Positions 8,364-16,441 of a DNA stretch of 38,693 bases are shown in pieces. This stretch comes from CALSPH01 sp041690035. Lineage in GTDB: Bacteria > Bacteroidota > Bacteroidia > NS11-12g > UBA955. The notes beneath the pieces were generated by a model that was given only the letters and a program-made list of their open reading frames with translations, was not told the DNA's origin and ran no database searches. A program made the translations under genes and the position numbers. The DNA is taken from the NCBI GenBank assembly GCA_041690035.1, contig JBDNFC010000054.1:1-38693 (forward strand), in the 5' to 3' direction. Positions within the stretch are counted from its first letter, which is position 1. Every line of letters begins with the position of its first letter.

Positions 8364-8484
8364 ATCCGTAATGTATTGTATTTCAATGGATTTAGTGGTC
8401 TTAAAGTTTTCATCACCCTTCGTGTATTTGCTTTTTACTGTAACGGTTTAATGGTTGTTGTGTCGGTTTTTAGCTTGTCTATAA

Positions 8485-8599
8485 CGGCAGTCTGTCTAAA
8501 TACTCCACAAACATACTCAAACAATCGGATACTTGCCTTTAAAATTTTCCAACCATGCATTTCTAAGCGCCTTGGTTTGAGTACTTAGACAGTTTGACG
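8485..8599. repeat. Long imperfect inverted repeat (21-bp arms)
   Basis: Arms at 8485-8505 and 8579-8599 match at 17 of 21 positions; the second arm reads GAGTACTTAGACAGTTTGACG. A nested pair, ACTCAAAC near 8515 and GTTTGAGT near 8576, strengthens the potential hairpin. The arms could be terminal repeats of a lost element or a recombination site. The GTCTAAA...CTTAGAC ends resemble integron attC ends but differ at one base on each side. Confidence 0.4.
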
Positions 8600-8631
8600 T
8601 TTTGCAGCTTCAAGAAGTGGCGATTTTTACC

Positions 8632-8649
8632 ATCCCGTATGTACGGGAT
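8632..8649. repeat. Short palindrome ATCCCGTA-TG-TACGGGAT
   Basis: A perfect 8-bp inverted repeat with a 2-base centre in the gene-less stretch. Palindromes of this type occur as dispersed intergenic repeats in Bacteroidota; there is no T-run to suggest termination. Confidence 0.45.
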
Positions 8650-8871
8650 TGATGCGGAGAACCAAAATTTGATTAACAATCCCGAAACTTTGGGAAAGGA
8701 AATCGCTGAAAAAACCAACTTTTTGCAAGAAAAAAAAGAAGGTAATTTATTTCTCTCAAAATTAATAAAACCCAATAACGATAACTCCATAAGGGGCAGA
8801 CAATATTCGGTTTCGTTCAACGGGAGTTTCATGGCTTGGCAATGTGTGTGGCTGTGAAGCGTTGGCATTTG

Positions 8872-10455
8872 TCAAAGGTTTATATTCGTCAAAGTTGATA
8901 CTTGTTCTAATGTTTCAATTGCTCTTTTTAAATCATTTTGGAAAATTGGTGTATAAACATCATAATGAGAACCAGGATTGAATATATGTGTCCGCATTAA
9001 ATCAAGGTCTTGTATTAGAGAAGTTGGGAGTCCGTTCATTCTAGCTACTGCTCTTGATTTTCCAATTAATGAACTTAAGTTTAGTGGTTTGAAATTTCTG
9101 TCATACTGATTTCTCTTTGGAACATATTCGTACACAAAACATTCAGTCGCTTTGCGTAAATGATTTGCTGATGCTGCAAATTCTTTTTGTTTGAAAAAAC
9201 TTTTTGCTCTTTCTAAATTGGTTTTTGATTTCAGAATTAATGGTTTGCTTTTGCCATTATCTGAATCCTCATACATTTCTAATTTCAACCAATCGCCTCC
9301 TTTATTTCTTGCATTGATTTTACCCTGTGCCAATTCAAAGAAATACCTATCGTGTGTCAGCATTATGAGTTGGTAATCGTTCACGTATCTATCAAGTAAA
9401 ATATTGAGAACAATATCTCGATTGCTCATATCTAAACTCAAAAGCATATCGTCAATGACCAAGACTTTCAGTTGGGCCTGAATAGGGCGATTAGTCCAAT
9501 CTTCAATGATAGCAAGCCTAATAGAAAGTCCTATGCTTGTCCATTTGGCTTCATTTAAAAATGTATGTGGACGCTTTACAGCATTTCGTTTTCCGTTGTA
9601 AATTGGTATTTTCAATTCAATGATTGGATCTTCCCAACCTAAATCGTCTGCGGTTACATTTACTTTTGAAAAAGTGTATTCTAATTTGATTTCAAAATTC
9701 TGTTGAAAGTCATTGGTAAGAATAGTATTTGCTCTTGTAATTATGCTTTGTAAATACGTTTTCAATTTAGTGTTCCACTTTTTTAAGTCTCTTTCGTACT
9801 TCTGATATTTCTTAAAATCCTTTTTTACCGCTTCCTCTGCGTGGTGTTGCATTGTAGGATTTGAAAACACCATTTTATCAATTTCATCAAAGTCTTTGAC
9901 TTTAGCAGGACCTTTTTTTAACTCTTTTAAAACATCACCAACACTTTTTGTACTGTTGATACTCGCAATAAGTATGTATGGAAAAATCTCATCTTCAAAC
10001 CAACCGAAAAGATTATTTTCTTTAGAATGTTTTAGATTGTGTAACCTAAAAATTACTCTGTAATTGATAAAATCACTTGCCATACCGCTTTCACGAATAG
10101 CTGAATTTCCCATATTGGCGACAATGTTGTTTACATTTCCATCAACATAATATTCAATAGGATTTCCTGCATTGTCTTTCAAAATCATTTTGATGAAAGC
10201 AGGTTGGTTAGCTTTTGCGTGTATGTTTACCAAACCAAATTCAGTTCCTTTTACAAAATATTTCTCTACATCAAATTCGTTGATTTTAAACGCACTTTCA
10301 AGCAAAGTATAGATTGACCAATAAATGGTGGATTTACCACTTCCATTTTCACCGTAAACCAATAAGTTTTTTCCATCTATTTTTAGCAAAGGGCTTTTAG
10401 GGTCTTGCTTTGGGAAAAACTTAAAGTTGCTTATATGTAGTTCGTGTAGTTTCAT
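8872..10455 (-). CDS. AAA/SMC-type ATPase with HEPN-like C-terminus, putative defence protein
   Basis: A 527-aa protein. N-terminal ATPase half-site: HISNFKFF, then Walker A GENGSGKST (35-43). A charged helical middle lies at about 180-245. A second half-site has a signature-like FLNEAKWTSIGLSIRLA (299-315), Walker B VLVIDD (331-336), D-loop SLDMSN (341-346) and the H-switch LTHDR (366-370). This is the RecF/SMC-like layout common in phage-defence ATPases. The C-terminal part (about 412-520; AANHLRKATECFVYEY..., LMRTHIFNPGSHYD) resembles HEPN/DUF4145-like helical domains, where an R...NPGSH motif can be a ribonuclease site; that is inference. The gene starts two bases after the stop of the type IIG-derived gene, so the two are coupled. 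Such ATPases often accompany restriction systems; the effector activity is unknown. Confidence 0.65.
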   Translation of the reverse strand: MKLHELHISNFKFFPKQDPKSPLLKIDGKNLLVYGENGSGKSTIYWSIYTLLESAFKINEFDVEKYFVKGTEFGLVNIHAKANQPAFIKMILKDNAGNPIEYYVDGNVNNIVANMGNSAIRESGMASDFINYRVIFRLHNLKHSKENNLFGWFEDEIFPYILIASINSTKSVGDVLKELKKGPAKVKDFDEIDKMVFSNPTMQHHAEEAVKKDFKKYQKYERDLKKWNTKLKTYLQSIITRANTILTNDFQQNFEIKLEYTFSKVNVTADDLGWEDPIIELKIPIYNGKRNAVKRPHTFLNEAKWTSIGLSIRLAIIEDWTNRPIQAQLKVLVIDDMLLSLDMSNRDIVLNILLDRYVNDYQLIMLTHDRYFFELAQGKINARNKGGDWLKLEMYEDSDNGKSKPLILKSKTNLERAKSFFKQKEFAASANHLRKATECFVYEYVPKRNQYDRNFKPLNLSSLIGKSRAVARMNGLPTSLIQDLDLMRTHIFNPGSHYDVYTPIFQNDLKRAIETLEQVSTLTNINL

Positions 10456-10457
10456 AA

Positions 10458-11696
10458 CTAACTCGTTGCTGCGTTAATTCTTGCAATGGTTTCACTTCTG
10501 CTACTGGCTACCAAAATACGGTTGCGAATAGCATTGTCTTTTTGTTGCAACTCGTAATACACTTTTTGGATAACGGCTTTTGGGTCTTCTGCTTTGGTAA
10601 TATCTGGGAAAGCTTTTTCGGTTACAAATTGCAACACATCTATTTCTTTGGCTTTCATCTCTTCACCAAAATAGAGTTCGTACACCATCATATTCGCCAA
10701 GTCTTCAAAAACTTGACTTACGGATTGATTACTTGCTTTTTCTAAAACAGCCTCTTGTGTTGGTTCATTTAGATAGATTAAATATTCTGCAATATTCTCA
10801 AAGGGTTTTCTTGCTGCTTCAGACAATTCAGGGATTGGCAATTGTTCTACAAATATTTTTGACCATTGATTTGTTCCAACACCTGTTGAAGATGAAACTT
10901 TATCTAAATACCATTCCATTGTTTTGGAATTCAAAACTGTCATCAAATATTTATTGCAATGACTTGTCATTATATATGCTGGTGCTGTTACGTGCATACC
11001 CTTGTTGTCAAATGCAAAAGCAGGCTTGTCAGAGATAGAAAGCCATACAAGTTTTTCACCTTCAAATGCATCAACGTAAGCACAATTTCGCAAGTTAGTC
11101 CAATGTTGACCTTGGTCCGATCTATCAATAAGAGTTTGGATTTCTCCTTTATTATTAGGTTTTACTAATTCTGATTCTTTATCTCTATATTTTAAGAGAT
11201 GCTTGTAAATAGCTGGATAGTCACTTTCTACTTGAATACGGTCTTTTTCTTTAGTTCCGTTATGAGGAAAAAGAACATATTTATCATTAAAGGAATAACC
11301 GTATTTTTTTATCTCACGACCTCTTAAAAGTGGTTTAATTATTTCTGAATTTTTCGTATTTATTTTATTAAAAGCATTGCGCTGCTCGTCTGTAATAGAG
11401 AAAGCATCATTAAGACCAGTAAGAAAACCCCTGTTAAATTCAATCTTCCAATCTTTTAGTTGTTTTCCAGTTTCTGCAATTTTGTTTTTTATTTCGTAGT
11501 CAGATTTAGAAAGTATTACCCAACTTTCATTTGATAAATTATTGAGTAAAATTCCATTTTCATCCTTTAAATATACCTCTATTCGGGTAATATGTGATGC
11601 GTATCTTTTTAAATATTTTTCAATTTGAACGGTAAAAAAATCTTGTGTTTTTTTATTCTTAAATAAGGTTTTACCTGTATTTATTTGAATTATCAT
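10458..11696 (-). CDS. Chimera: HPF/RaiA N-terminus fused to type IIG restriction enzyme specificity fragment
   Basis: A 412-aa frame with two unrelated parts. Residues 1-48 (MIIQINTGKT... SHITRIEVYLKDENG) match the first half of an HPF/RaiA ribosome-hibernation factor; the ITRiEVhLsDENG block is characteristic of these proteins in Bacteroidota and Proteobacteria. From about residue 49 (near 11552) the sequence becomes the C-terminal part of a type IIG (Eco57I/TaqI-like) restriction-methyltransferase: LSNESWVILSKSD, KIAETGKQLKDWKIEFNRGF, the KPLLRGREIKKYG block, then a target-recognition domain and a helical tail (NMMVYELYFGEEM). The nuclease and the methyltransferase motifs (NPPY) are absent. 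The HPF beta-strands that should follow are missing from the window. The simplest reading is that incoming DNA recombined into hpf. The junction keeps the frame, so a fusion could still be made from the hpf promoter. Confidence 0.75.
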   Translation of the reverse strand: MIIQINTGKTLFKNKKTQDFFTVQIEKYLKRYASHITRIEVYLKDENGILLNNLSNESWVILSKSDYEIKNKIAETGKQLKDWKIEFNRGFLTGLNDAFSITDEQRNAFNKINTKNSEIIKPLLRGREIKKYGYSFNDKYVLFPHNGTKEKDRIQVESDYPAIYKHLLKYRDKESELVKPNNKGEIQTLIDRSDQGQHWTNLRNCAYVDAFEGEKLVWLSISDKPAFAFDNKGMHVTAPAYIMTSHCNKYLMTVLNSKTMEWYLDKVSSSTGVGTNQWSKIFVEQLPIPELSEAARKPFENIAEYLIYLNEPTQEAVLEKASNQSVSQVFEDLANMMVYELYFGEEMKAKEIDVLQFVTEKAFPDITKAEDPKAVIQKVYYELQQKDNAIRNRILVASSRSETIARINAATS

Positions 11697-11702
11697 ATCT
11701 TT

Positions 11703-12050
11703 TTAACCATTATCTTCTAAATCATTGTGATTATCTCCACCCAAACTATAGTAATTGTTTTCTTCATCTTCGCTTCCTACAATTTCTTGCTCATCATCTA
11801 GGTCAGAGCCGGGCACATCCAAATCATCGCCCGACATATCTTCCTCAAAATCCTTTTCATTTCTTGTCCCAACTTTTTGGTTATTACTTTTTAGTTTAGT
11901 AATGTTTTCAGGGTCTATATCTTGTTCTTCTTTATCGTGATTATAAATATCCTCATTTACTGGATAGGGTTGATAACCAGGAAAATTAATCCGCTTGCTG
12001 CTTTCTGAGTCCTTGTTTGGTAGGATATTTGATTTGTTTTTTCGTGTCAT
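11703..12050 (-). CDS. Small acidic conserved protein, probable hpf operon partner
   Basis: Very acidic and probably disordered. The C-terminal half (SGDDLDVPGSDLDDEQEIVG, followed by SEDEENNYYSLGGDNHNDLE) looks like a conserved tail of small Bacteroidota proteins of unknown function. The middle (FPGYQPYPVNEDIYN) is also family-like. The frame extends to an ATG at 12125, but the extra 25 residues are basic and unlike the rest, so I prefer MTRKNKSNILP at 12050; this is uncertain. It ends six bases before the HPF-derived start, which suggests that the two formed an operon before the island arrived. I know no function. Confidence 0.6.
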   Translation of the reverse strand: MTRKNKSNILPNKDSESSKRINFPGYQPYPVNEDIYNHDKEEQDIDPENITKLKSNNQKVGTRNEKDFEEDMSGDDLDVPGSDLDDEQEIVGSEDEENNYYSLGGDNHNDLEDNG

Positions 12051-12166
12051 GACTTTTTTTTTTAGATCCCAACTTATTAGAGGTATTTTTAAGTTTTTAC
12101 TCTTTGATGCTAAACTTATTTTCATCTGTTAGTTTTTTATATAACAGGAATATCTTTTTTGCACTG

Positions 12167-12174
12167 CAAATATA
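12167..12174 (-). promoter_or_regulatory. Putative promoter of the acidic protein / hpf operon
   Basis: TATATTTG on the minus strand, followed by CAGTGC. The 11 bases ATTTGCAGTGC are identical to those at the rho promoter (36904-36911 and downstream). No clear -33 TTTG. The start point would be near 12160. Confidence 0.45.
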
Positions 12175-12368
12175 AATACATAATTTGCCTGCTTTGTTAC
12201 ACAATTGTAGTTATGAATTACATAAATGATGATTTAAGAAAAGTAGAATGTTTTACAAAGCGCTAAGTTTTTATACCTTGAAGATGGTTTTTTATATAAA
12301 ACAATTTGCATTATAAGTTAATTTTAAATTCCTATTCAAATAGCATTTCCTTTGTATACCTTATCACT

Positions 12369-12376
12369 TATATTTG
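12369..12376 (+). promoter_or_regulatory. Putative -7 promoter element of galE
   Basis: TATATTTG, 9 bases before the galE ATG. A TTTG lies at 12351-12354, but the 14-base spacing is shorter than usual. Transcription would start almost at the ATG. Confidence 0.4.
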
Positions 12377-12385
12377 TAGCATCAA

Positions 12386-13387
12386 ATGGCAAATAAAATT
12401 TTAGTAACGGGCGGCCTAGGCTATATTGGTTCGCACACAGTGGTTGCACTTGCCGATGCTGGTTTTGAACCTGTTATTGCAGATAATTTGAGTAATTCCA
12501 ATAAAAATGTATTGGATAGAATAGAAAAAATTTGCCAAAAAACCATTGCATTTTATGAAATTGATATTGCTAACGAAAGTGCTTTAATTGATTGTTTAAA
12601 AAAAGAAAATATTCAAGCGGTTATTCATTTTGCAGCTTACAAAGCAGTAGGCGAATCAGTCCTGTACCCATTAAAATATTATAAAAATAATCTTGGCGGA
12701 TTAATTTCACTCCTCTCTTGTATGCAACAGCAAAATATTCGCAATTTAATATTTAGCAGCAGTTGCACTGTTTATGGCGAGCCAGACTTTTTGCCTGTTA
12801 CAGAGCACTCTTTAGTAAAATTGGCCACCTCTCCCTATGGTGCTACCAAACAAATGGGAGAAAATATTATTAAAGATACCAAAATATCCAGTATTGCATT
12901 GCGGTATTTTAATCCCATTGGCGCGCATGAGTCTGCCATTATTGGCGAAATGCCCTTGGGTGTGCCCAATAATTTAGTGCCTTATATCACCCAGTCTGCT
13001 ATTGGCAAGCGAGGAGCATTAGTGGTAAACGGAAATGACTATTCTACAAAAGACGGCACTAATATTAGAGACTATGTTCATGTAATGGATTTGGCAGAAG
13101 CTCATTTGGCGGCATTAAAATACCAATTGGCAACACCTAAAGATTTTGAAGTTTTTAATATTGGAACAGGTAAGGGCAATTCTGTTTTAGAAATAATCAA
13201 TACATTCGAAAAAATAAATAGTTTAACAATTAATTATAGCATTGGGCCAAGAAGAGAAGGTGATGTAGTGGCAGTATGGGCAGATGTAGAAAAAGCAGCA
13301 AACCTATTGGGATGGAAAGCAAAACGAACATTGGCAGAAAGCCTTAAAAGTGCTTGGCAATGGGAACAGTATGCTGCTAATCTCTAA
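12386..13387 (+). CDS. galE: UDP-glucose 4-epimerase (GalE)
   Basis: Interconverts UDP-glucose and UDP-galactose, supplying galactose for surface glycans. A 333-aa extended SDR protein with the NAD-binding GGLGYIGSHT near the N-terminus, the SSSCTVYGEP catalytic Ser region, and the YxxxK pair in SPYGATK. Length and motifs are standard for GalE. Its last four bases overlap convergently with the DUF368 gene. The promoter-like TATATTTG directly before the ATG supports this start and suggests a very short leader. UDP-GlcNAc epimerisation is also possible; specificity cannot be read here. Confidence 0.93.
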   Translation: MANKILVTGGLGYIGSHTVVALADAGFEPVIADNLSNSNKNVLDRIEKICQKTIAFYEIDIANESALIDCLKKENIQAVIHFAAYKAVGESVLYPLKYYKNNLGGLISLLSCMQQQNIRNLIFSSSCTVYGEPDFLPVTEHSLVKLATSPYGATKQMGENIIKDTKISSIALRYFNPIGAHESAIIGEMPLGVPNNLVPYITQSAIGKRGALVVNGNDYSTKDGTNIRDYVHVMDLAEAHLAALKYQLATPKDFEVFNIGTGKGNSVLEIINTFEKINSLTINYSIGPRREGDVVAVWADVEKAANLLGWKAKRTLAESLKSAWQWEQYAANL

Positions 13388-14286
13388 TCTTTTTTATTCA
13401 ATTTTTTTGCAATAAATTCTATTAAATAGATTAGTAAAAATCCGCCAAGGGCTGCGATTATTGCCAGGATTAACTGCTCATCACTCCATATGTTTTTTTG
13501 AATAAATGGAACATTTTCTCCATGAGAGTTTATTCTAAATTCGGTAGTTGTTTTCCAAGGCCATATTTTATAAAGTGAGCCTACTAAAAAACCAGTCAAA
13601 ACCGCAATAGTGGTATTGTTATAATGGTCTAATATCCATTTTAGAAAGCGAGAGAAACTTAATAAGCCGATTGCTGCACCTGCTATAAATGTACCTAAAA
13701 TTATAATATCTCTATTTACTAACGCTGCTAATATGGTATGATAAGCGCCAAGAATGAGCAATAAAAAACTGCCAGAAATGCCAGGCAAAATCATCGCACA
13801 AATGGCAATTACACCACATATAAAAATATATAACAATGAGTTAGAATCCCCTAATTGTGGCATTAATGAAATGGCTAAAACCAGCAATGTGCCGCCAATT
13901 AATCCCAAAATGGCCTGCCAATTCCATGATGATACTTGCTTGCCCACATATAATATACTTGCAATGATTAAACCAAAGAAAAATGCCCATGTCAATATAG
14001 CTTGATTGGTGAGGAGATGAGTCATTAGTTTTGCTAAACTAATAATGCTTGTAGCGATACCCAGTATTAAAAATGCTAAGAAATTGCCATCTATTTTTTT
14101 CCAAACGGCTGTAATCCCTTGTGTTTTAAAAAGTTTTATTAAAGAAAAGTTAACAGCATTAATGGCAGACAAGAGCCTATCATATATACCTGCAATAAAT
14201 GCAATAGTGCCTCCAGACACACCAGGTACCACATCTGCTGCGCCCATCGCCATTCCTTTTAATAAGATAATAAGATATTGTTTCAT
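13384..14286 (-). CDS. DUF368 family undecaprenyl-phosphate translocase (PopT-like)
   Basis: A 300-aa polytopic membrane protein. The N-terminal MGAADVVPGVSGGTIAFIAG is the DUF368 signature, and a second inverted-repeat-like block (MILPGISGSFLLLILG) follows, as expected. DUF368 proteins have recently been shown in other bacteria to return undecaprenyl phosphate across the inner membrane for re-use (PopT). It is last in a minus-strand run that includes a GtrB-like glycosyltransferase, itself an undecaprenyl-phosphate user. The gap to the lipoprotein upstream is 57 bases. The family call is firm; function is transferred from characterised members. Confidence 0.85.
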   Translation of the reverse strand: MKQYLIILLKGMAMGAADVVPGVSGGTIAFIAGIYDRLLSAINAVNFSLIKLFKTQGITAVWKKIDGNFLAFLILGIATSIISLAKLMTHLLTNQAILTWAFFFGLIIASILYVGKQVSSWNWQAILGLIGGTLLVLAISLMPQLGDSNSLLYIFICGVIAICAMILPGISGSFLLLILGAYHTILAALVNRDIIILGTFIAGAAIGLLSFSRFLKWILDHYNNTTIAVLTGFLVGSLYKIWPWKTTTEFRINSHGENVPFIQKNIWSDEQLILAIIAALGGFLLIYLIEFIAKKLNKKD

Positions 14287-14343
14287 TTGCCTGCTAATAT
14301 TTTGTGGCGCAAAGAAAAACCAATTTTTATATAAAATGCGTTT

Positions 14344-15252
14344 TTACAGAATATAAAATATTTTTTCACGCTTGCCAATAGTTGCTTTTGCCACCCTATC
14401 ACATGCTGCATCATTATAGGGATTAAAATCTAATAGTATTGTTGCATTTTTATCAATATTTTTTATCTCTATAACGCCATCTATAAAAGTGCTTGCACAG
14501 CCAATGCTCATGTTTTTTATTAATTCTTTTATAATGTTTACAGTAAATTTTTCACCGCTTTTAGCAGTGCCACTGCCACTGCCCGTAATAGAAAAAACAT
14601 CTCCTTGCACACCAATACCAGCATCTTTTGTTTTTGTAATCACTCTGTTGCAACTCCACAAAATTACTTTTTTGGCATTATCAATTATATTGGCATCATT
14701 TATCTTAACTTCCCATTGATTGTCTGCTGTTCTTGTAATGCTTTTTGTGCCAATGATGTGGTACATGTCTTTCCCATTGCCACTGCGATATTGGTTGCTG
14801 TCTAAGGCCATTAAAGTAAGCACACTGCCTATCTCCATAAATGGTTTGCTCAATATGCCATAAATTTTTCCAGCCCGGTACCGGCCATCTAAGCAAAGCA
14901 TGCCAAAGGGAGATTTAGCACCTAAAAGACCAAAGTCTATTATAAAATGAATACCATCATTGGTATTAAAATTACTGTCTAATACAATTATTTTGGTGGC
15001 AGCTGGAATTACTTTAGCGCTATCATTGGTTTTGTAAATACTTGCAAAATCATTGCCACATAAAAATAACGCATTCATTTCGGTTTCTGCTTGTCCATTA
15101 TCTGCACCAGTATTGATGGCAATTTCTATCTCCTTTTTATCTTTTTTACAAGCAACAATACTAATTATTGCAAAGCAGAAGATAAGGCTATTGCGTTTAC
15201 TTGCATAAAGTAAACTAAGGATTGACGGCAGCAATATTTTTATACTTTTCAT
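14344..15252 (-). CDS. Lipoprotein of unknown function
   Basis: A 302-aa protein with a long N-terminal region and a lipobox (ISIVAC, Cys35) followed by CKKDKKE, a charge pattern common in Bacteroidota lipoproteins. The mature part is rich in beta-type segments (IHFIIDFGLLG, WEVKINDANIID, VFSITGSGSGTAK) with several Cys residues. I recognise no domain. Its start lies 38 bases inside the end of the aminotransferase gene, so it is translated from the same operon mRNA. It is probably a surface or periplasmic lipoprotein. Confidence 0.75.
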   Translation of the reverse strand: MKSIKILLPSILSLLYASKRNSLIFCFAIISIVACKKDKKEIEIAINTGADNGQAETEMNALFLCGNDFASIYKTNDSAKVIPAATKIIVLDSNFNTNDGIHFIIDFGLLGAKSPFGMLCLDGRYRAGKIYGILSKPFMEIGSVLTLMALDSNQYRSGNGKDMYHIIGTKSITRTADNQWEVKINDANIIDNAKKVILWSCNRVITKTKDAGIGVQGDVFSITGSGSGTAKSGEKFTVNIIKELIKNMSIGCASTFIDGVIEIKNIDKNATILLDFNPYNDAACDRVAKATIGKREKIFYIL

Positions 15253-16432
15253 ACATTCTATCTATTATTTTAACAATATTTTTACAAGTTAATTTTATTT
15301 CATTTTCTTTTATAATAAGGGGTGGAGCTATTCGCATAGATGTTTCATTAAATAGAAACCAATCAACATGTATGCCATTTGCAATACACTCGTCAATAAC
15401 CAAGTGATTAAAATCTTTATCTTCAAAATCTATGGCTAGCCATAAGCCTATTTGCCGGATTTCTTTTATAGCAGTGTGCTGTATGTTTTTCTTAAATAAA
15501 ATACCTTTTGCATCTGCTTGTGCTACCCAATTGTTCTTATTTAAAAGCTGCATCCCTGCAAGTGAAGCTGCGCAGCTTACTGGATGGCCGCCAAATGTAG
15601 AAATATGTCCAAGAGGAGGATTATTGGTAAACAAGTTTAATAAGGTATTATTTGCCACTAAGCAAGCCAATGGCATACCTGCCCCAAATGCTTTTGCCAA
15701 TACCAATATATCTGGCACAATACCGAAGTGTTCAAAGGCAAAAAACTTTCCCGTTCTGCCCATACCAGATTGTATTTCATCTAATATTAGCAAACATCCC
15801 ATTTTTTCGCAGCGTTTCTTGATGGCTTTGATGTATGTTAAATCTGCTGTATAAATGCCTCGCTCTGCTTGCACAAGTTCGATGATTACGGCAGCTGTTT
15901 TAGAGGTAATTTGCGAAACATCAGCCATATTATTTTGCTCAATAAAAGAAATATCGGGCAAAAGTGGTTCGTATTTTTCTTTAAAATAAGTATCGCTCAT
16001 TAGGCTCAATGCGCCATGTGTGCTGCCGTGATAGCTATATTTTTGGGCTATAAAATGGCTTCTACCCGTCTTTTTTTTAGCCAATTTCATGGCAGCTTCT
16101 ATCGCTTCTGACCCACTGTTTACAAAATAAACTTTATCTAATTGTGATGGCAATATTTCGCACAATGCTTTGGCTAGCTGCACTTGGGGTGCTTGTATAT
16201 GTTCGCCATAAACCATAGTGTGCAAGTATTTGCTTGCTTGTTTTTGTATGGCTTTTACTACTTTTGAATTACAGTGTCCTAAGCTGCTAACAGAAATACC
16301 TGATATCAAATCAATATATTTTTTACCTCTACTATCCCAAAAGTAGCAGCCTTTTGCTTTTTTTATTTGAATGGCAAGAGGATTATCAGAGGTTTGGCCT
16401 AAATGAGCAAAAAATAATTCGCGCTGATTCAT
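15215..16432 (-). CDS. Class III PLP aminotransferase (acetylornithine/ornithine type)
   Basis: A 405-aa fold-type I aminotransferase of the class III family. Visible features: the N-terminal GISVSSLGHCNSKV, the phosphate-binding VNSGSEAIEAAMKLAKKKTG, the cofactor Asp in LILDEIQSGMGRTGKFFAFE, the PLP-binding Lys in LAKAFGAGMPLA, and STFGGHPVSCAASLA. These fit omega-amino donors such as acetylornithine, ornithine or 4-aminobutyrate. The start is 9 bases after the FAD oxidoreductase, and its end overlaps the lipoprotein gene. No arginine or lysine biosynthesis genes are adjacent, so the substrate is open. Confidence 0.87.
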   Translation of the reverse strand: MNQRELFFAHLGQTSDNPLAIQIKKAKGCYFWDSRGKKYIDLISGISVSSLGHCNSKVVKAIQKQASKYLHTMVYGEHIQAPQVQLAKALCEILPSQLDKVYFVNSGSEAIEAAMKLAKKKTGRSHFIAQKYSYHGSTHGALSLMSDTYFKEKYEPLLPDISFIEQNNMADVSQITSKTAAVIIELVQAERGIYTADLTYIKAIKKRCEKMGCLLILDEIQSGMGRTGKFFAFEHFGIVPDILVLAKAFGAGMPLACLVANNTLLNLFTNNPPLGHISTFGGHPVSCAASLAGMQLLNKNNWVAQADAKGILFKKNIQHTAIKEIRQIGLWLAIDFEDKDFNHLVIDECIANGIHVDWFLFNETSMRIAPPLIIKENEIKLTCKNIVKIIDRMYEKYKNIAAVNP

Positions 16433-16441
16433 TTTAGTATT

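Larger units (their letters stand above)
8310..8871. other. 562-base gene-less stretch with several inverted repeats
   Basis: Separates the doc operon from the AAA ATPase. The short ORFs on both strands here show no family resemblance. It holds three inverted repeats listed separately (8338-8363, 8485-8599, 8632-8649). The segment at 8820-8870 is less AT-rich; on the minus strand it follows the ATPase stop directly and reads CCAACGCTTCACAGCCACAC, a kind of sequence seen downstream of accessory genes in this phylum. It may be scar sequence between two separately acquired modules. Confidence 0.5.

Noticed and set aside
8594..8857. 87-aa plus-strand ORF and a 101-aa minus-strand ORF in the gene-less island stretch
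   Set aside because: No family resemblance, no promoter, and a start among inverted repeats; probably scar DNA.
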